A stretch of 64,000 nucleotides of DNA, from contig OY744471.1 in the NCBI GenBank assembly GCA_963556145.1, positions 3,651,590-3,715,589 of the forward strand, read 5' to 3'. The translations under genes were made by a program, and so were the position numbers. This document shows, piece by piece, positions 1 through 11,011 of the stretch (positions within the stretch are counted from its first letter, which is position 1; each line of letters begins with the position of its first letter). The DNA comes from Hygrocybe punicea. Lineage: Eukaryota > Basidiomycota > Agaricomycetes > Agaricales > Hygrophoraceae. The notes beneath the pieces were generated by a model. The model saw only the letters and a program-made list of their open reading frames with translations. It had not been told where the DNA came from and made no database searches.

Positions 1-2
1 TC

Positions 3-2255
3 GTCTTACCCGTTCCCGACAAGAAATTTACCATCGAATGCGACGCATCGGATTATGCAATTGGTGCAATTTTATCTCAAGAACAACCCGATGGTCTTTT
101 CCGCCCTGTAGCTTACATGTCGACAACAATGACACCAGCGGAACGGAATTATCAGGTCTTCGATAAAGAATTACTTGCAATCATATGGAGTTTCGAAGAA
201 TGGCGACAATTCCTCCTTGGTGCGAAGGAACAAATCAACGTTTACACTGATCATTGTAATCTGGAATATTACCGAAAACCACAAGATCTTACCTGGCGAC
301 AGGCTCGTTGGATTGCATTCTTACAGGATTACAATTTCCATTTATTATATCGAAAAGGTTCACAAAACAAAAAAGCCGATCTCCTCTCACGACGTGTTGA
401 TCATAAACCAAGAGAAATGGACAACAAAGGTATGATTGGTCTCCCTGATTCACTATTTATTCCTCCAGAACAATCGGTTCAACAAATACTTCACACATCC
501 CCTACGAACGATAATATTATTTCCTTACACCATGACAATCCCATCGCAGGCCATCCTGGTCATGACAAGACAATCGAATTGATTTCACGGACGACAACAT
601 GGCCGACTATCCGTGAAGATGTGGAACGGTATATCAATGGTTGCACCGAATGTCAACAGAATAAACCACGACGTGGGAAACAATACGGACAACTTTTCCC
701 CCACGATGTACCACCATACAACTGGCATACGATTTCTGTCGACATGATTGGTCCATTGCCAGAATCACATGGTTTTGACGCCATTCTGGTTATCGTTGAC
801 AAACGATCAAAACATCCGATCTTCATCGTGACAAACACGACATTGACATCAGAAGGATGGGCGCGATTATTCCGCGATCACGTTTTCAAACGTTTTGGCA
901 TGCCACGCTTTGTCATTTCCGATCGTGGTTCTGTTTTCATTTCACGATTCATCACCGAATTATATTCTTTAATCGGCATCAAAGGACGACCTACAACAGC
1001 ATATCATCCACGTGCTGACGGACAAACAGAACGAATGAACCAAGAACTCGAAATCTTTCTTCGTTTCTTCACTAATTATCGACAAGATGACTGGCATGAA
1101 TGGCTTGCCCTTGCAGAGTTTGCATTGGCCAATCGTGAATCATCTGCAATTAAGACTTCTCCTTTCTTCGCGACGCAAGGACAACACCCGTGGATGGGAC
1201 TTAATCTCGATACGCATACGCCTATCGCAAATGATGCTGTTCATGACTTCATCACGCGAATGAAAGCTATACAACAAAAAATCGGTGAGATCGCAGACGT
1301 CACGAAGCAAACGATGAAGGATAAGTATGATAGTCATGTCAAAAAAATTATCTTTTCTCCTGGTGATAAAGTCTGGCTAAATGGCAAGAATTTGACCACA
1401 GATCGTCCCAGCAAAAAACTCGACAATCAGAAATTCGGTCCGTTTATCGTCCTCGATAAAATCGGTTCATCATCGTACAAATTGAAGTTACCGAAATCCT
1501 GGAAAATCTTCCCCATATTTAACGTTGCTCTCCTATCACCATTCCAACCTCCTTCTTCCCCCATTCAACAAAAATACCATCTCCGACCCCCTCCCAATAT
1601 CATCGACAATGACGACCATTATGAAATAGAAAACATCCTTGATTCCCGCATACGCCGCAACAAATTGTATTATTTAGTTCATTGGCTCGATTATCCCCGC
1701 GACGAAGATTCCTGGATCCCTGCATCCGAAACCACGTATTGCCAGGATCTCGTCGACGATTTCCATAAATTACATCCCCGTGCTCCTTCTTCATTGTCTC
1801 TTCATTCCCTCTTGTCTCTTCCCCCTTCTGTTATCCCTCCTTTCTCTTCTTCTTCCATTTTACTTGCTATTTATCCACATAATGCCACCCTTATCCTTGA
1901 CGGCTCCAAAAACCACGAATTCCGTAAATACCTTTTCCCTCCCGGCATCACACACGCATATCTCTACGAAACCGCCCCCGTTGATGCCATCACATCCATC
2001 ATCGAAATCTCTTCCCCTGTCATCGCCCCTGCTCAAATCGTCAATACCACCGGATTCGGTAATCTTGACTTCAATTCACGGAAGAAACTCTGTCCTTACG
2101 CTTTCCCAATCGTTCATCGTTATCGCCTTCCATCACTGATCCCCTCCGCCGCCCTTTCCCACGAATATGATATTTCCACCCCACATCGTTTCTCTCTTCT
2201 CCCTTCTTCCTTTACCCACGATCATCCCATTAACCCCGATCACCTCGTGTATTAA
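3..2255 (+). CDS. Ty3/gypsy pol polyprotein, C-terminal part: RNase H, integrase, chromodomain, ASCH-like tail (5' partial)
   Basis: The frame is already open at base 3; the first ATG (117) is internal. RNase H covers about 3-420 and ends in the typical ADLLSRR. Integrase follows: an HHCC zinc module (GHPGH, then CTEC near 640-655), then a DDE core with D in VDMIG (about 743), D in SDRG (about 920) and E in QTERMNQ (about 1025). The C-terminal integrase module is near 1330-1530 and a chromodomain near 1620-1790, which in chromoviruses directs integration to modified chromatin. A Ser/Pro-rich linker leads to an extra domain at about 1845-2195 with a GxKxxExR signature (1902-1925) typical of ASCH proteins. 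No frameshift or stop occurs, so the protein could be functional. The family call is secure; the tail assignment rests on motif and strand pattern only. Confidence 0.9.
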   Translation, partial: VLPVPDKKFTIECDASDYAIGAILSQEQPDGLFRPVAYMSTTMTPAERNYQVFDKELLAIIWSFEEWRQFLLGAKEQINVYTDHCNLEYYRKPQDLTWRQARWIAFLQDYNFHLLYRKGSQNKKADLLSRRVDHKPREMDNKGMIGLPDSLFIPPEQSVQQILHTSPTNDNIISLHHDNPIAGHPGHDKTIELISRTTTWPTIREDVERYINGCTECQQNKPRRGKQYGQLFPHDVPPYNWHTISVDMIGPLPESHGFDAILVIVDKRSKHPIFIVTNTTLTSEGWARLFRDHVFKRFGMPRFVISDRGSVFISRFITELYSLIGIKGRPTTAYHPRADGQTERMNQELEIFLRFFTNYRQDDWHEWLALAEFALANRESSAIKTSPFFATQGQHPWMGLNLDTHTPIANDAVHDFITRMKAIQQKIGEIADVTKQTMKDKYDSHVKKIIFSPGDKVWLNGKNLTTDRPSKKLDNQKFGPFIVLDKIGSSSYKLKLPKSWKIFPIFNVALLSPFQPPSSPIQQKYHLRPPPNIIDNDDHYEIENILDSRIRRNKLYYLVHWLDYPRDEDSWIPASETTYCQDLVDDFHKLHPRAPSSLSLHSLLSLPPSVIPPFSSSSILLAIYPHNATLILDGSKNHEFRKYLFPPGITHAYLYETAPVDAITSIIEISSPVIAPAQIVNTTGFGNLDFNSRKKLCPYAFPIVHRYRLPSLIPSAALSHEYDISTPHRFSLLPSSFTHDHPINPDHLVY
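1845..2195 (+). other. ASCH/PUA-like domain at the C-terminus of retrotransposon pol
   Basis: After the chromodomain the protein continues for roughly 150 residues. One part reads as a short strand (ILLAIYP), a helix containing ATLILDG, then G-S-K-N-H-E-F-R-K, then a strand with YLYETAPV and another with ITSIIEIS. The GxKxxExR box followed by a Y-x-T/E-x-P-V strand is the hallmark arrangement of ASCH domains, PUA-fold modules linked to RNA binding and, in YqfB, to acetylcytidine hydrolysis. Nothing here shows a catalytic activity. The alternative is a coincidental resemblance in a lineage-specific tail. Confidence 0.6.
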
Positions 2256-2716
2256 TTGCCTACCCTAATCTTCACTTTCGTATATAAGGACTGTTCTCTT
2301 TTCTTTCCTTTCTTCGCTCCTTGCCTTCATTCCCCCATGTCTGCCTCTGCCGTTTATCTCCCTTCTTCCCCGTATTACCATCTTCTTCCTCCTCGTTTTC
2401 GCATCCCTCATTCGAAACGCTGCCTCTGCGACCGTAGTGTTCGCTTCGCTGTCGACCTCATGCGACCCTCTTCCTTTGGCTCCATCCATCCCACGACGGC
2501 TATCGCCCATCTTGGTGTTGACCCTTTCTTCGCCCCGCGATCCTTCTACTCCGTGCGTCCCATTGGGCCTCCCCCTCCTGCTGTTCCTCCCACCGTTCCC
2601 GTCTGGTTCACCGATGATCCTGTCGATCCCTACCGCGATTTCATCGATTGTGCTGCCGTGTTTGATTCCGTTGTCCCTCCGGTTAATCGGGACGATTCCC
2701 CTTGTTCCGGGGGTAT
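2256..2716 (+). other. Non-coding spacer between pol stop and 3' LTR
   Basis: This pyrimidine-rich stretch contains TATATAAGG near 2281-2288 and an ATG at 2338 that opens a long frame running into the LTR. Because that frame overlaps the LTR it is unlikely to be a gene. The end of the spacer (about 2709-2715) is G-rich and fits a polypurine tract that primes plus-strand synthesis. Confidence 0.6.
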
Positions 2717-3280
2717 TGTTACCTTTTACCCCGATTTAACCCCCGCTTCTGACCCCGTCTCTGACTCAGCGTCCCAAAACAATGTCATAACCTGGGTCCG
2801 GAACATCATCGACGACAATCAACGACATTATCCCAATCCCCATGATTACCCCCATCAGCCGATCACCGCCGATACATCATACACGCTGATACAGGCACTC
2901 AACAATACCACGCAACACAATCATCGGATCAGCTGTCAGCTGACACCAGACCTGCAACACAGCCGTTGGCCACCTCGTTGGCACCCCAAAACGCATAGAC
3001 CACAAAGCCAAGCAAGACGCCGTTCATCCCGGAGCCTGTCCTCCACGCAACCACGCATGATGAAGAAGCCGACCCTGAAGTCGTTCACCAGTATATAAAC
3101 GAGGACATTTGTAGTCAGTACTCTTAAGTTTAGTCTAGCTACTCTTCCCCTGACCGCTACCAGACACCCAGAACTTCCTTCCCCTTCCTTCTTTATCATT
3201 GTTTGTACTCGCTTCCTATATTGATAATCCTCGTTTGGTTTGTTGTTGCCGGAGTCCGCTAAGATCAGCGATCCGTAACA
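2717..3280 (+). repeat. 3' LTR of element 1 (564 bp)
   Basis: The boundaries were set by the 6-bp terminal inverted repeat TGTTAC (2717-2722) and GTAACA (3275-3280). A G-rich tract lies just upstream and the sequence changes abruptly to another element's protease at 3281. A TATA box lies at about 3092-3098, suggesting that U3 spans about 2717-3120 and that R begins near 3120. The partner 5' LTR is outside the window, so the boundaries are inferred and not checked by alignment. Confidence 0.75.
3091..3100 (+). promoter_or_regulatory. TATA box within LTR U3
   Basis: The sequence GTATATAAAC lies about 180 bp before the LTR end, in the position expected for the Pol II promoter of an LTR retrotransposon. 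Confidence 0.55.
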
Positions 3281-6200
3281 CAGTCCCTGGGTCTCGCGCG
3301 GAATGTCCCTTGTAAAATTGGCGACATCACACTTTTCCTGCAGATGCATGTCATCCGTGACCCCACGTACCATATTCTCCTGGGACGACCGTTCGACGTA
3401 CTTACGGAAAGTGTTGTCAAGAATTACCGCAACGAAGACCAGACGATTACGATACGCGATCCAAATTCGAACAGATCAGCGACAATTCCAACGTACCCTC
3501 GAAGCGAAGCACGACGGCGCGGCGTACCCCTACACTCGTCATCGGTTTTTATCAACAAGGGGAACTGAGCGCACTAGATGACGGAGACATCGCGCTAGTA
3601 ATAGTGCACGACGAACATACCAACGCTACGTACATTGAATCTTATACCCATTTAGCGGACTCGTCATCTTCGTCTACAGTTCCCCACATCTATCTTTCCA
3701 CCTGCGATTTTCCTAATAGTTCCCCGTCTACTCCAGTATACTCAACCTCTGTTTCTCCTTCATCGCCAGATCCCTCGTCGTCCTTTTCCTATTCAGCTTC
3801 AACCGCGTCTCCTTCTACACTATCAGATGACTTCACTAGTGTTTTCGCCGCCCAAAAGAAAGTCTACAAGCCTGTCGCTCGCAAGGTCAAGCCTGTCATC
3901 ACTGAACTCCCCGACAAATTCCGCATAATACGCAAAATCACTGGCGATCCGCTTGCCGAACTTCCTAACCTCAATCCGAATCTTCCACCTTTCATCCCCA
4001 CAGACTGCTACATGCAAGAACGTCGCGATGCGTTCGACAAAGTTCACGAAGGTGACTTCCTCTGGCTGGCTGAGCGTGCAATAATGCACGACTTTATACG
4101 CAAACAAGAGAAAGGTTTCGCGTGGACCAACAACGAGCGTGGAAGATTTCGCACTGATTTCTTTCCACCCATCAAGTTCCCCGTATTACCGCACACTCCC
4201 TGGGTCCAGCGCAACATTCCTATTCCTCCTGGTATGTATGAGGAAGTATGTAATATTATTTGCCATAAAATCGAAGCCAAAGTCTACGAACCCTCGAACT
4301 CTTCTTATCATTCGCGTTGGTTTACGGTTCTGAAGAAAGGTGGTAAAACGCTTCACATCATTCACAGTCTCGAGCCTCTTAATGCAGTAACCATCGCGCA
4401 TTCTGGTGTACCTCCTATCCCTGAACACATGGCCGAACAGTTCGCTGGCCGATCCTGTGGCGCCTGCTTTGATTTATACGTCGGCTACAACGAGTGACTC
4501 ATCACCAAGTCTTTGCGCGACTACACCACCTTCCAAACACCTTTCGGAGTGTTGCGACTTGTTACTCTGCCTATGGGATGGACAAATTCAGTCCCGATAT
4601 TCCACAACGACGTTACTTTCATCCTGCAACCCGAGATCCCGCAGTGGACGATACCTTACATCGACGATGTCCCAGTCAAAGGCCCTAAATCGTCCTATCT
4701 GCTACACGACGGCACTTACAAAACTGTCGCCGCGAACCCGGGTATTCGCCACTTTGTCTGGGAACATTTCACTATGCTTAATCGCATTGTCCAGCGCATG
4801 AAATACTGTGGGGGAACCTTTTCTGCCTTCAAGTCTACCCTCTGCGCTCCTGAAATCACAGTAGTAGGCCATCGCTGCACAACAAATGGCCATTTACCCA
4901 ATGAAGAGAAACTAGCCACGATTCGTAACTGGGGCCCTTGCCACAACCTGTCCGACGTCCGTTCATTCCTTGGCACAGTAGGCATTCTTCAAATCTTTAT
5001 CCGCAACTTCGCGCAGCATGCGCATCATCTTGTTAAACTCACGCACAAAGACGCACCCTTCGAATTTGGTCCCGACCAGATCGCCGCTCAGGCAGACCTA
5101 AAACAAGCCGTTCTCAATTCACCTGTGCTTCGTCCGATCGACTACACTTCAGATTCGCTGGTCATTCTTGCTGTCGACACATCCTACATCGCTGTTGGAT
5201 ACATCCTCTGTCAATATGACCCCGACAACCCTTCTCGCCGTTTCTACAACCGCTTTGGTTCTATCACACTAAATGATCGCGAGTCGCGCTTCTCTCAACC
5301 TAAACTAGAAATCTTCAGTCTTTATCGCGCGCTCTGCGACCTGCGGCTGGACTTAATTGGCGTTCATAATCTCGTCGTCGAAGTAGATGTGCGCTACATC
5401 ACAGGCATGCTATGCAACCCAGACATCACGCCAAGTGCTAGCGTTAACCACTGGATTGCCACAATTCTCACTTTCCACTGCACTATAGTCCACGTCCCAG
5501 GTACGCACCACGGCCCGGATGGTCTTTCAAGGCGTGTACAACAACCTCTGGATTCTCCACCGGAAAAGGACAGCGCAAAAGAAACTGAAGACTGGATCGA
5601 CCGCCTCTATGGTTTCGCGCATATGATCAATACTCCTCATCCGTCCCTGCGTTCATTGCGATCTTGTTCCGCTTTCACCGCACTCGTGACTGGGGACAGT
5701 CACCATCTCAGTGAGGAGGAAGGATCCAATTCTACGCTTACCTACGACGACGTACCGCGCACTGACACTGCTCGCAGAGAAGACGATCGCATAACCCTAG
5801 TAAAGAAATGGCTCAGTGACTTAGAGCGCCCGATCGACCTTGCCGATTCCGACTACACGACCTTCATCTGATACTGTACAGACTTTTTCCCCAACAGAAC
5901 TAGACTATGGTGCAAAGACCAGAATGGCGCGCACAAGTTAGTTATATCGCGCGATCACCGAACATCAATTATGCGACAAGCCCATGACGAAGTAGGACAC
6001 AAAGGATTTTACGCGACTCACGTGATGATCGCAGAACACTTCTGGTGGCCACACATGCAAGCCGATATTCACTGGTTCGTTCGCACATGTCATCTTTGCC
6101 AGCTTCGCCAATCCCGTCAGATTCTCATTCCCCCTGTCATCGCAACACCCACCCCACTTTTCGCCAAAATATTCATCAACACGATGCACTTGCCGACATC

Positions 6201-7155
6201 TAGCGGATACAAATATATAATCCAAGGATGCTGCTCGCTTACTCAGTACCCCGAATTCAGAATGCTTCGCAACGAAAATGCTTGCGCAATCGGAGATTGG
6301 ATATTCGAAGATATTCTCTGTCGATGGGGTTCTCTCCGTGAAATCGTTACAGACAACGGACCCGCGCTTATCAAATCCCTCACTTATCTTTCGAAGCGAT
6401 ACCGCGTTAACCATATTCGCATCTCTGGCTACAATTCCCATGCAAACGATCTCGTGGAACGACCGCACTACGACGTTCAACAATCTCTCTTCAAAGCTGC
6501 AGACAGCAACCAGTTTAGATGGGCCAATGTGACGTATTCAGTATTTTGGGCCGAACGTATCACTATCCGACGACAAATGGGCTCCTCACCTTACTTCACA
6601 GCGACTGGCGCTCATCCCTTATTACCTCTTGACATCGTAGAAGCAACATACCTTCAACCCCTGCCGGATTCGGTCCTATCTTCTACAGACCTTATCGCGT
6701 GACGCGCGATCGCACTCCAAAAACGTAGCGACAATATTAATCGCATATACTCGCAAGTCTATGATGCGCGACGGAAAGTGGCACAACGTTTCGAAAAGCA
6801 ACACGCGAAGACGATTCGCAACTTCGATTTCAAAAGCAGTGACTTAGTACTCATTCGCAACACACAGATAGAGAAAGCGCTAAACCGGAAAATGCACCCA
6901 CACTATCTTGGTCCCCTCATTGTTATTTCGCACAACTTTGGCGGCGCTTACATTCTCTGTGAACTTGATGGATCTGTCTTTCACCGACCAATCGCAGCGT
7001 TTCGAGTTGTCCCCTATTTTGCTCGCCGTTCAATCTCACTCCCGCCGTGCTTCCTCAATATTCCTGCGCAACGACTAAACGAACTCAAAAACACTTCCAA
7101 CAACAATCAACCTCCTGAAGCACAGGAACCCGGTTATGATGTCGACGACAATTGA
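3281..7155 (+). pseudogene. Decayed Ty3/gypsy pol (element 2): protease end, reverse transcriptase, RNase H, integrase
   Basis: The reading starts in frame at 3281 inside a retropepsin-like domain (DPTYHILLGRPFDVL near 3360-3405). A one-base deletion near 3558-3562 breaks the protease/RT junction. RT then runs from 3565, with DLYVGY near 4468-4485 and the YIDD catalytic box near 4660-4671. RNase H follows, ending in DGLSRR (about 5518-5535). Integrase has a zinc module (GHKGFYATH; CHLCQLRQ) and a DDE core (TDNGPA near 6350). A C-terminal domain ends at 7155. Three in-frame TGA codons (4495-4497, 5869-5871, 6700-6702) each sit where a CGA arginine codon fits, consistent with C-to-T decay. The element is dead unless complemented. 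Its upstream part should lie beyond element 1, outside the window. No 3' LTR could be defined. Confidence 0.88.
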
Positions 7156-7665
7156 CTGAATTTCTATGCTTCTCTCATTTTTACACTTATCGCTTATACC
7201 TTGTTTTTCTTTTATTGTAGCACGAGATTCAAGTCGCGATAAAAGCAAGACTTTTGTCGCGCAAGACTTCATCTTTGCAGGGTTTTACGGCGATGATGAT
7301 CTACTGAGCCTTTCCCCTAGATAAGTTTATATTTGTTTCTTCCGCTTCCTGTGGCTTTATTTTTCATTCAATTCGAGAGCAGACTTGTTATTTATTATAC
7401 AGATATAAAAACAACTAAAAATATTTTACATATATGTGACGCAGATGACGCACGCACGTTTTCGCACCTCCTCCTGTTTACTCCTCAACTTCCCCGTACT
7501 CCTCCTCGTCCTCCAGCTGCGCCAACTCCTGCCTCATTTTGGTCTGCACTCTCACCCACACCGCGACCCGTTCTTCGATCACCGAGATCTCTTCCCGTAA
7601 CACGCATTTTCACGCTTCCACATCCATGACCCATACACTTTGTGGTGGACGGGTACCAATATAGG
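7156..7665. other. No gene seen; probable 3' non-coding tail of element 2
   Basis: AT-rich stretches (about 7190-7440) pass into C-rich sequence. A 3' LTR of element 2 would be expected here, but no convincing TG...CA boundary was found. Confidence 0.4.
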
Positions 7666-8753
7666 CTATGATGAACAGTCAGTGCGTTTGATACCCTGTC
7701 GTTTTAGCAACTTACCTCGGGGGGGCGGCTGGTTTCTTTCCCTCCCTTTCCCCTTATCAGCCCACGCCTTGCCCTTGTCCACCCGACCTTTGCTGGAAAC
7801 CGGCTTCCTCGGCGTGCTCCACCCATGTTTCCTCTCCCCCATCCGGTTCACCCCATTCCAAAAGCATCCCTGCTTCGCGTCGCGGCACCTCTTGCACCGT
7901 GGATCCTGCTCATCGAACTGGCAAACAACGTCAGCGGCCCTCGCTGCATGGCAGCGATCGCACTACGAAGTTCTCATGAGTACAGAACGAATGGTAAAGT
8001 GTTACTAGTTGCTTACCTTGCCTTGGACATCGCGAAGGTCCTTACCGGGACCGACCCTCCTGCGCTTTTTCGACGGCCCCCCCTGCCCTTCATATTCCGT
8101 TTCAAATCCTATCTCCTCTTCCCCTTGCGAGCCCGCTTCCATCTTGCTACCCCCATCCCCCTTGTTCGACCCCGTCATCAATGCCGCCATTTCATCCCGT
8201 GTGATCTCTTTGTGCAGGAACCGCGCGTATAGGACCTTGGCGCGTTCCTTTTGCTCCGCAGCTCTGTCCGCAGCCTCCTTCACCAACCTGGTCCGCTCAA
8301 TCTCAGCCTCGCGAGTCTTCTTCTGCTCGGCTTCGTGCGCTTCGCGTGCTTTTTGCTTCGCCTCGGCTTGCTCCTTTGCCTTCCTCGCGTCTTCTCGAGC
8401 TTTCTTCGCCTTGGCATGCAACCTCGGGAGCAAAATCTCCCCACCCCATTGCAACGCCTTCTCATCCTCTATGAAGTCCAACACCACGACGGCGTCCCTC
8501 CGCATCTCCTCAACTTCCTCGCTACTCTCTATTGGCCCGGTTGTTCATTCGAACTCGAGATAATTGTACTGTTTGATCAGAGGTAGTCAGCGAAAAGGTT
8601 AGCGCAGTTGCGATGACTTACCAGGAGTTCTTCGAAATCCTGTCCTCACGCGATCCACTCTTCTCCGGCAGTGCCCTCCGCTGGTTTCGCGTCTGTGTGC
8701 GTCTTGAGGGCCTCGAAGGCAGCAGCGACGAATTCAGCCATCTGGTGTGTCAT
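7666..8753 (-). pseudogene. Broken three-exon gene for a Lys/Glu-rich coiled-coil protein with a short Cys motif
   Basis: Three exons read on the minus strand: 8753-8622, 8568-8017 and 7917-7666, with GT-AG introns in phase 0. The product starts MTHQMAEFV and has a long Ala/Lys/Glu/Arg coiled coil in the middle exon. A basic KKRRR patch follows, and the last exon carries a CxxC-x6-C motif (DPRCKRCRDAKQGC) before a basic tail. Two in-frame TGA codons, complementary to 8646-8648 and 8545-8547, interrupt it; both fit lost CGA arginine codons, as in the adjacent gypsy remnant. I believe similar proteins recur in multiple copies in mushroom genomes, but that is recollection. The function is unknown. 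Confidence 0.6.
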
Positions 8754-9729
8754 CGTATGGATTGGTGGTGAAGGTCGAAGACGAAGGTTAGCAAACATTG
8801 ACGCGTCGCTTCTGTTTATAAGTCAGACTCACACGTGACTTTCCCATGGCCCACGCGATTGACTGAGGACAGTCAAGATTTCAGTAAGGAGGAAAAATGA
8901 TACGCAGTCTCTCCCTTTGGGCACGTAATCTCTCATAGGATCCAATTCTACTTTCCCTATGACTCTTCCGCGTCCCGCATACATGCGAAACATCAGCGCG
9001 CCGCCTGCGATTTGCGCGACTTACGCCGATCGATGCGCGCATGACAGCGACATCTTCACTGTATCTTAACCGCACAACCCGGTCTCAATATGCTGAAACA
9101 CAATTGTTAAACATGTCCTATACGTTCGGACACCGAGTCCGATACCAGAAATGTAATTCATCCGGTTTATCTTCGTCTTTTCACTGACTTTCATGTGATA
9201 TTCGCCATTATTTCAAATCCTTCACTATTCCGTTCCCGTTTCATCGCTTTCATGCAATATTTCACTGCATTTCTATTTCACTCATCCACCCTTAAACCCC
9301 TATCCCTTTAGAATATAAAAAGTGTCCTGTAGTAGAAAATAGATGACGAAGAACCCAGTTCTCCCCCCCCCCACTAGTTTGTGTCTTAAGTTTAAAAATC
9401 CAGTCATTCCTACTCAAATCTGCGTCTTTTCTCGTTGCGCACTCTCCGCTATTGCGACCTAAGTCGTAGCGTAGAACCCTCATCTCGTCGCGTCATCGCT
9501 GCGTATCGCACTGTCATCTAGGACACCCAGCTAAGCCTTCCGATTCTTGTTTATCACTGCGTTGCGATATCGCGTTATCTCGCGACTCTCCGCATTTGTT
9601 TATTTGATCGTGCATATTATCGCGCATTATCGCGTTATTGTCGGGAGTGTCCCAAGTCCTGTTCGCACCTTTGCGACATTTTCATCTTTTATTATCTCTT
9701 TATCCAGAGTCATAGACGTGGAAACCGCA
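8754..9729. other. No gene seen
   Basis: AT-rich intergenic sequence with a poly-C run near 9365-9372. No open frame shows family resemblance or splice-supported structure. Confidence 0.5.
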
Positions 9730-11011
9730 TCAACGGCCATGATGCATCTGATTGTTGGCGAAAGCGCCGCCAAACATCATCATCATCATCTGAGCCCACT
9801 GCAGGGGTTCAGACGATGACTGCTGGAGCACAGGTTGTGCAACGCCGACTGCGATAGGGGCAGGTTGGGTTCCTGCGCGATTTTTCAGCTGTGATTGTCG
9901 TACACATTTGTCAGTAAGTTTCAGCTGCTCCGGAGGGGAATCAATTGTTGCGTGGTGCCGTGCCTATGCACAGAACAGTGAGTGAAGGAAGAGAAGCGTG
10001 GGATGGGGTTTATACCAGTAGTGAGGCCCAGATGGTCAGGTCTTCGTAAGTATACTGATAATGCTCGCCATTCGACTGAACGAAGCAGGCCTTCCTGTGC
10101 TCCTGGCACTTGTGGCGCTCCTCAATGAGGGCCATGAGTTCAGCTTCACCATCTTGTTTCAATGATGGAATGGGCTCAGCAACTGCTCCAGATTTTGCAG
10201 AACCCTTTTTTTTCGCAGCTGACTGTCTCAACAATGTAAGAAATGGGTCAATTGAGCACTGAGCGAACAAACCTTGTCCGCACTTTCGGTTGTGTCCACA
10301 ATCTGGATAGTGAATGGTTTGACCTTCCCTTTGCCCTTGTTCTTCGCCTTCTGCTCATCGATGTACTGCCAGACATTGTTGATAAGGTTTCGGAAAGCTT
10401 CTTCATCTTCGAGTAGTTTGGCAGTTGGCTTGCCGGTCCTCGGTGCCTTCCAGGGGAGGATATACCCAATTTGAGACCGGTGAACGATGCTCGTCTCCAT
10501 TTTGTCTGCGACACGGGTAAGAAACGTAGCAAACACAATGTCGGACTTGATCATCAGGTCATGGAATGCATTTTTGTAAGGGACTTCAAATGCAATCTCG
10601 ATTGCAGGGCCTACGAAAAAAAGTTTAGCGGAATGATTGTAGCAAAGTGTGGAAGAAAAACAGACGGGTGTCAATATCACCATCCGTCTCCTCCTTATAT
10701 TCATCATCGAAAAAACCACCAGTCTCCTCAAACGGCTTGTCATCAATTGCAAGGTCATTTGCATCCACTTGGTCAGCGACATCGAAAAGACTGAGGTTTC
10801 CTTCCTCAAAGACATCTATCTCGGCATCATCGTTTTCTTCTGCAGGTTCTTTCACAAATTTGGAAAGATTCAACTTGGTAGTGGGCCGAGGCCGAGGACA
10901 AGGACGTTTTGGGGTCGATGTAGCAACCATAGGGGGCTTCGCGGCCTTTCTTTTGCCAGTATTATGGTCCTTAGCAGGGGCTCGCTTGGCAGCAGCTTGC
11001 CTTGACGCCAT
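9730..11011 (-). CDS. Uncharacterised 374-residue protein with a Cys/His motif, four exons
   Basis: Exons on the minus strand are 11011-10666, 10610-10273, 10222-10016 and 9963-9730. All introns are GT-AG, phases agree and the total is 375 codons including TGA. The N-terminal third is basic then acidic (nuclear-like KR patches, then an Asp/Glu-rich stretch). The middle is conserved-looking (IEIAFEVPYKNAF, SQIGYILPWK). A Cys/His cluster (HKCQEHRKACF-x5-GEH) is followed by DLTIWASLL and a Gln/Met-rich end with five consecutive Met. An upstream in-frame ATG at 11137 could extend it. I recognise the general pattern as a recurrent mushroom family, possibly transposon-linked, but cannot name a function. 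Unlike its neighbours it has no premature stop. Confidence 0.65.

Larger units (their letters stand above)
1..3280 (+). mobile_element. Ty3/gypsy chromovirus LTR retrotransposon, 3' half (element 1)
   Basis: The window opens inside pol, at the end of the reverse transcriptase/RNase H region. The frame runs uninterrupted through RNase H, integrase and chromodomain to a TAA at 2253-2255. A 460-nt spacer follows, then a G-rich polypurine-like stretch (about 2709-2715) and a 564-bp 3' LTR (2717-3280). At 3281 the sequence switches abruptly to the protease-coding region of a different gypsy element, so element 1 is inserted within element 2. The absence of stops in pol, against several in element 2, suggests element 1 is the younger. 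Its 5' LTR, gag, protease and most of reverse transcriptase lie before the window. Confidence 0.88.

Noticed and set aside
2338..3098. Long plus-strand frame (about 250 codons) downstream of the element 1 pol stop, possibly an env-like or accessory gene
   Set aside because: More than half of it lies within the inferred LTR, its composition is Pro/Ser-rich low complexity, and it has no recognisable domain or signal peptide.
8009..8563. Plus-strand Ser/Ala-rich frame of 184 codons
   Set aside because: It is opposite the Lys/Glu-rich coiled-coil exon, whose codons produce Ser/Phe/Ala-rich antisense frames.
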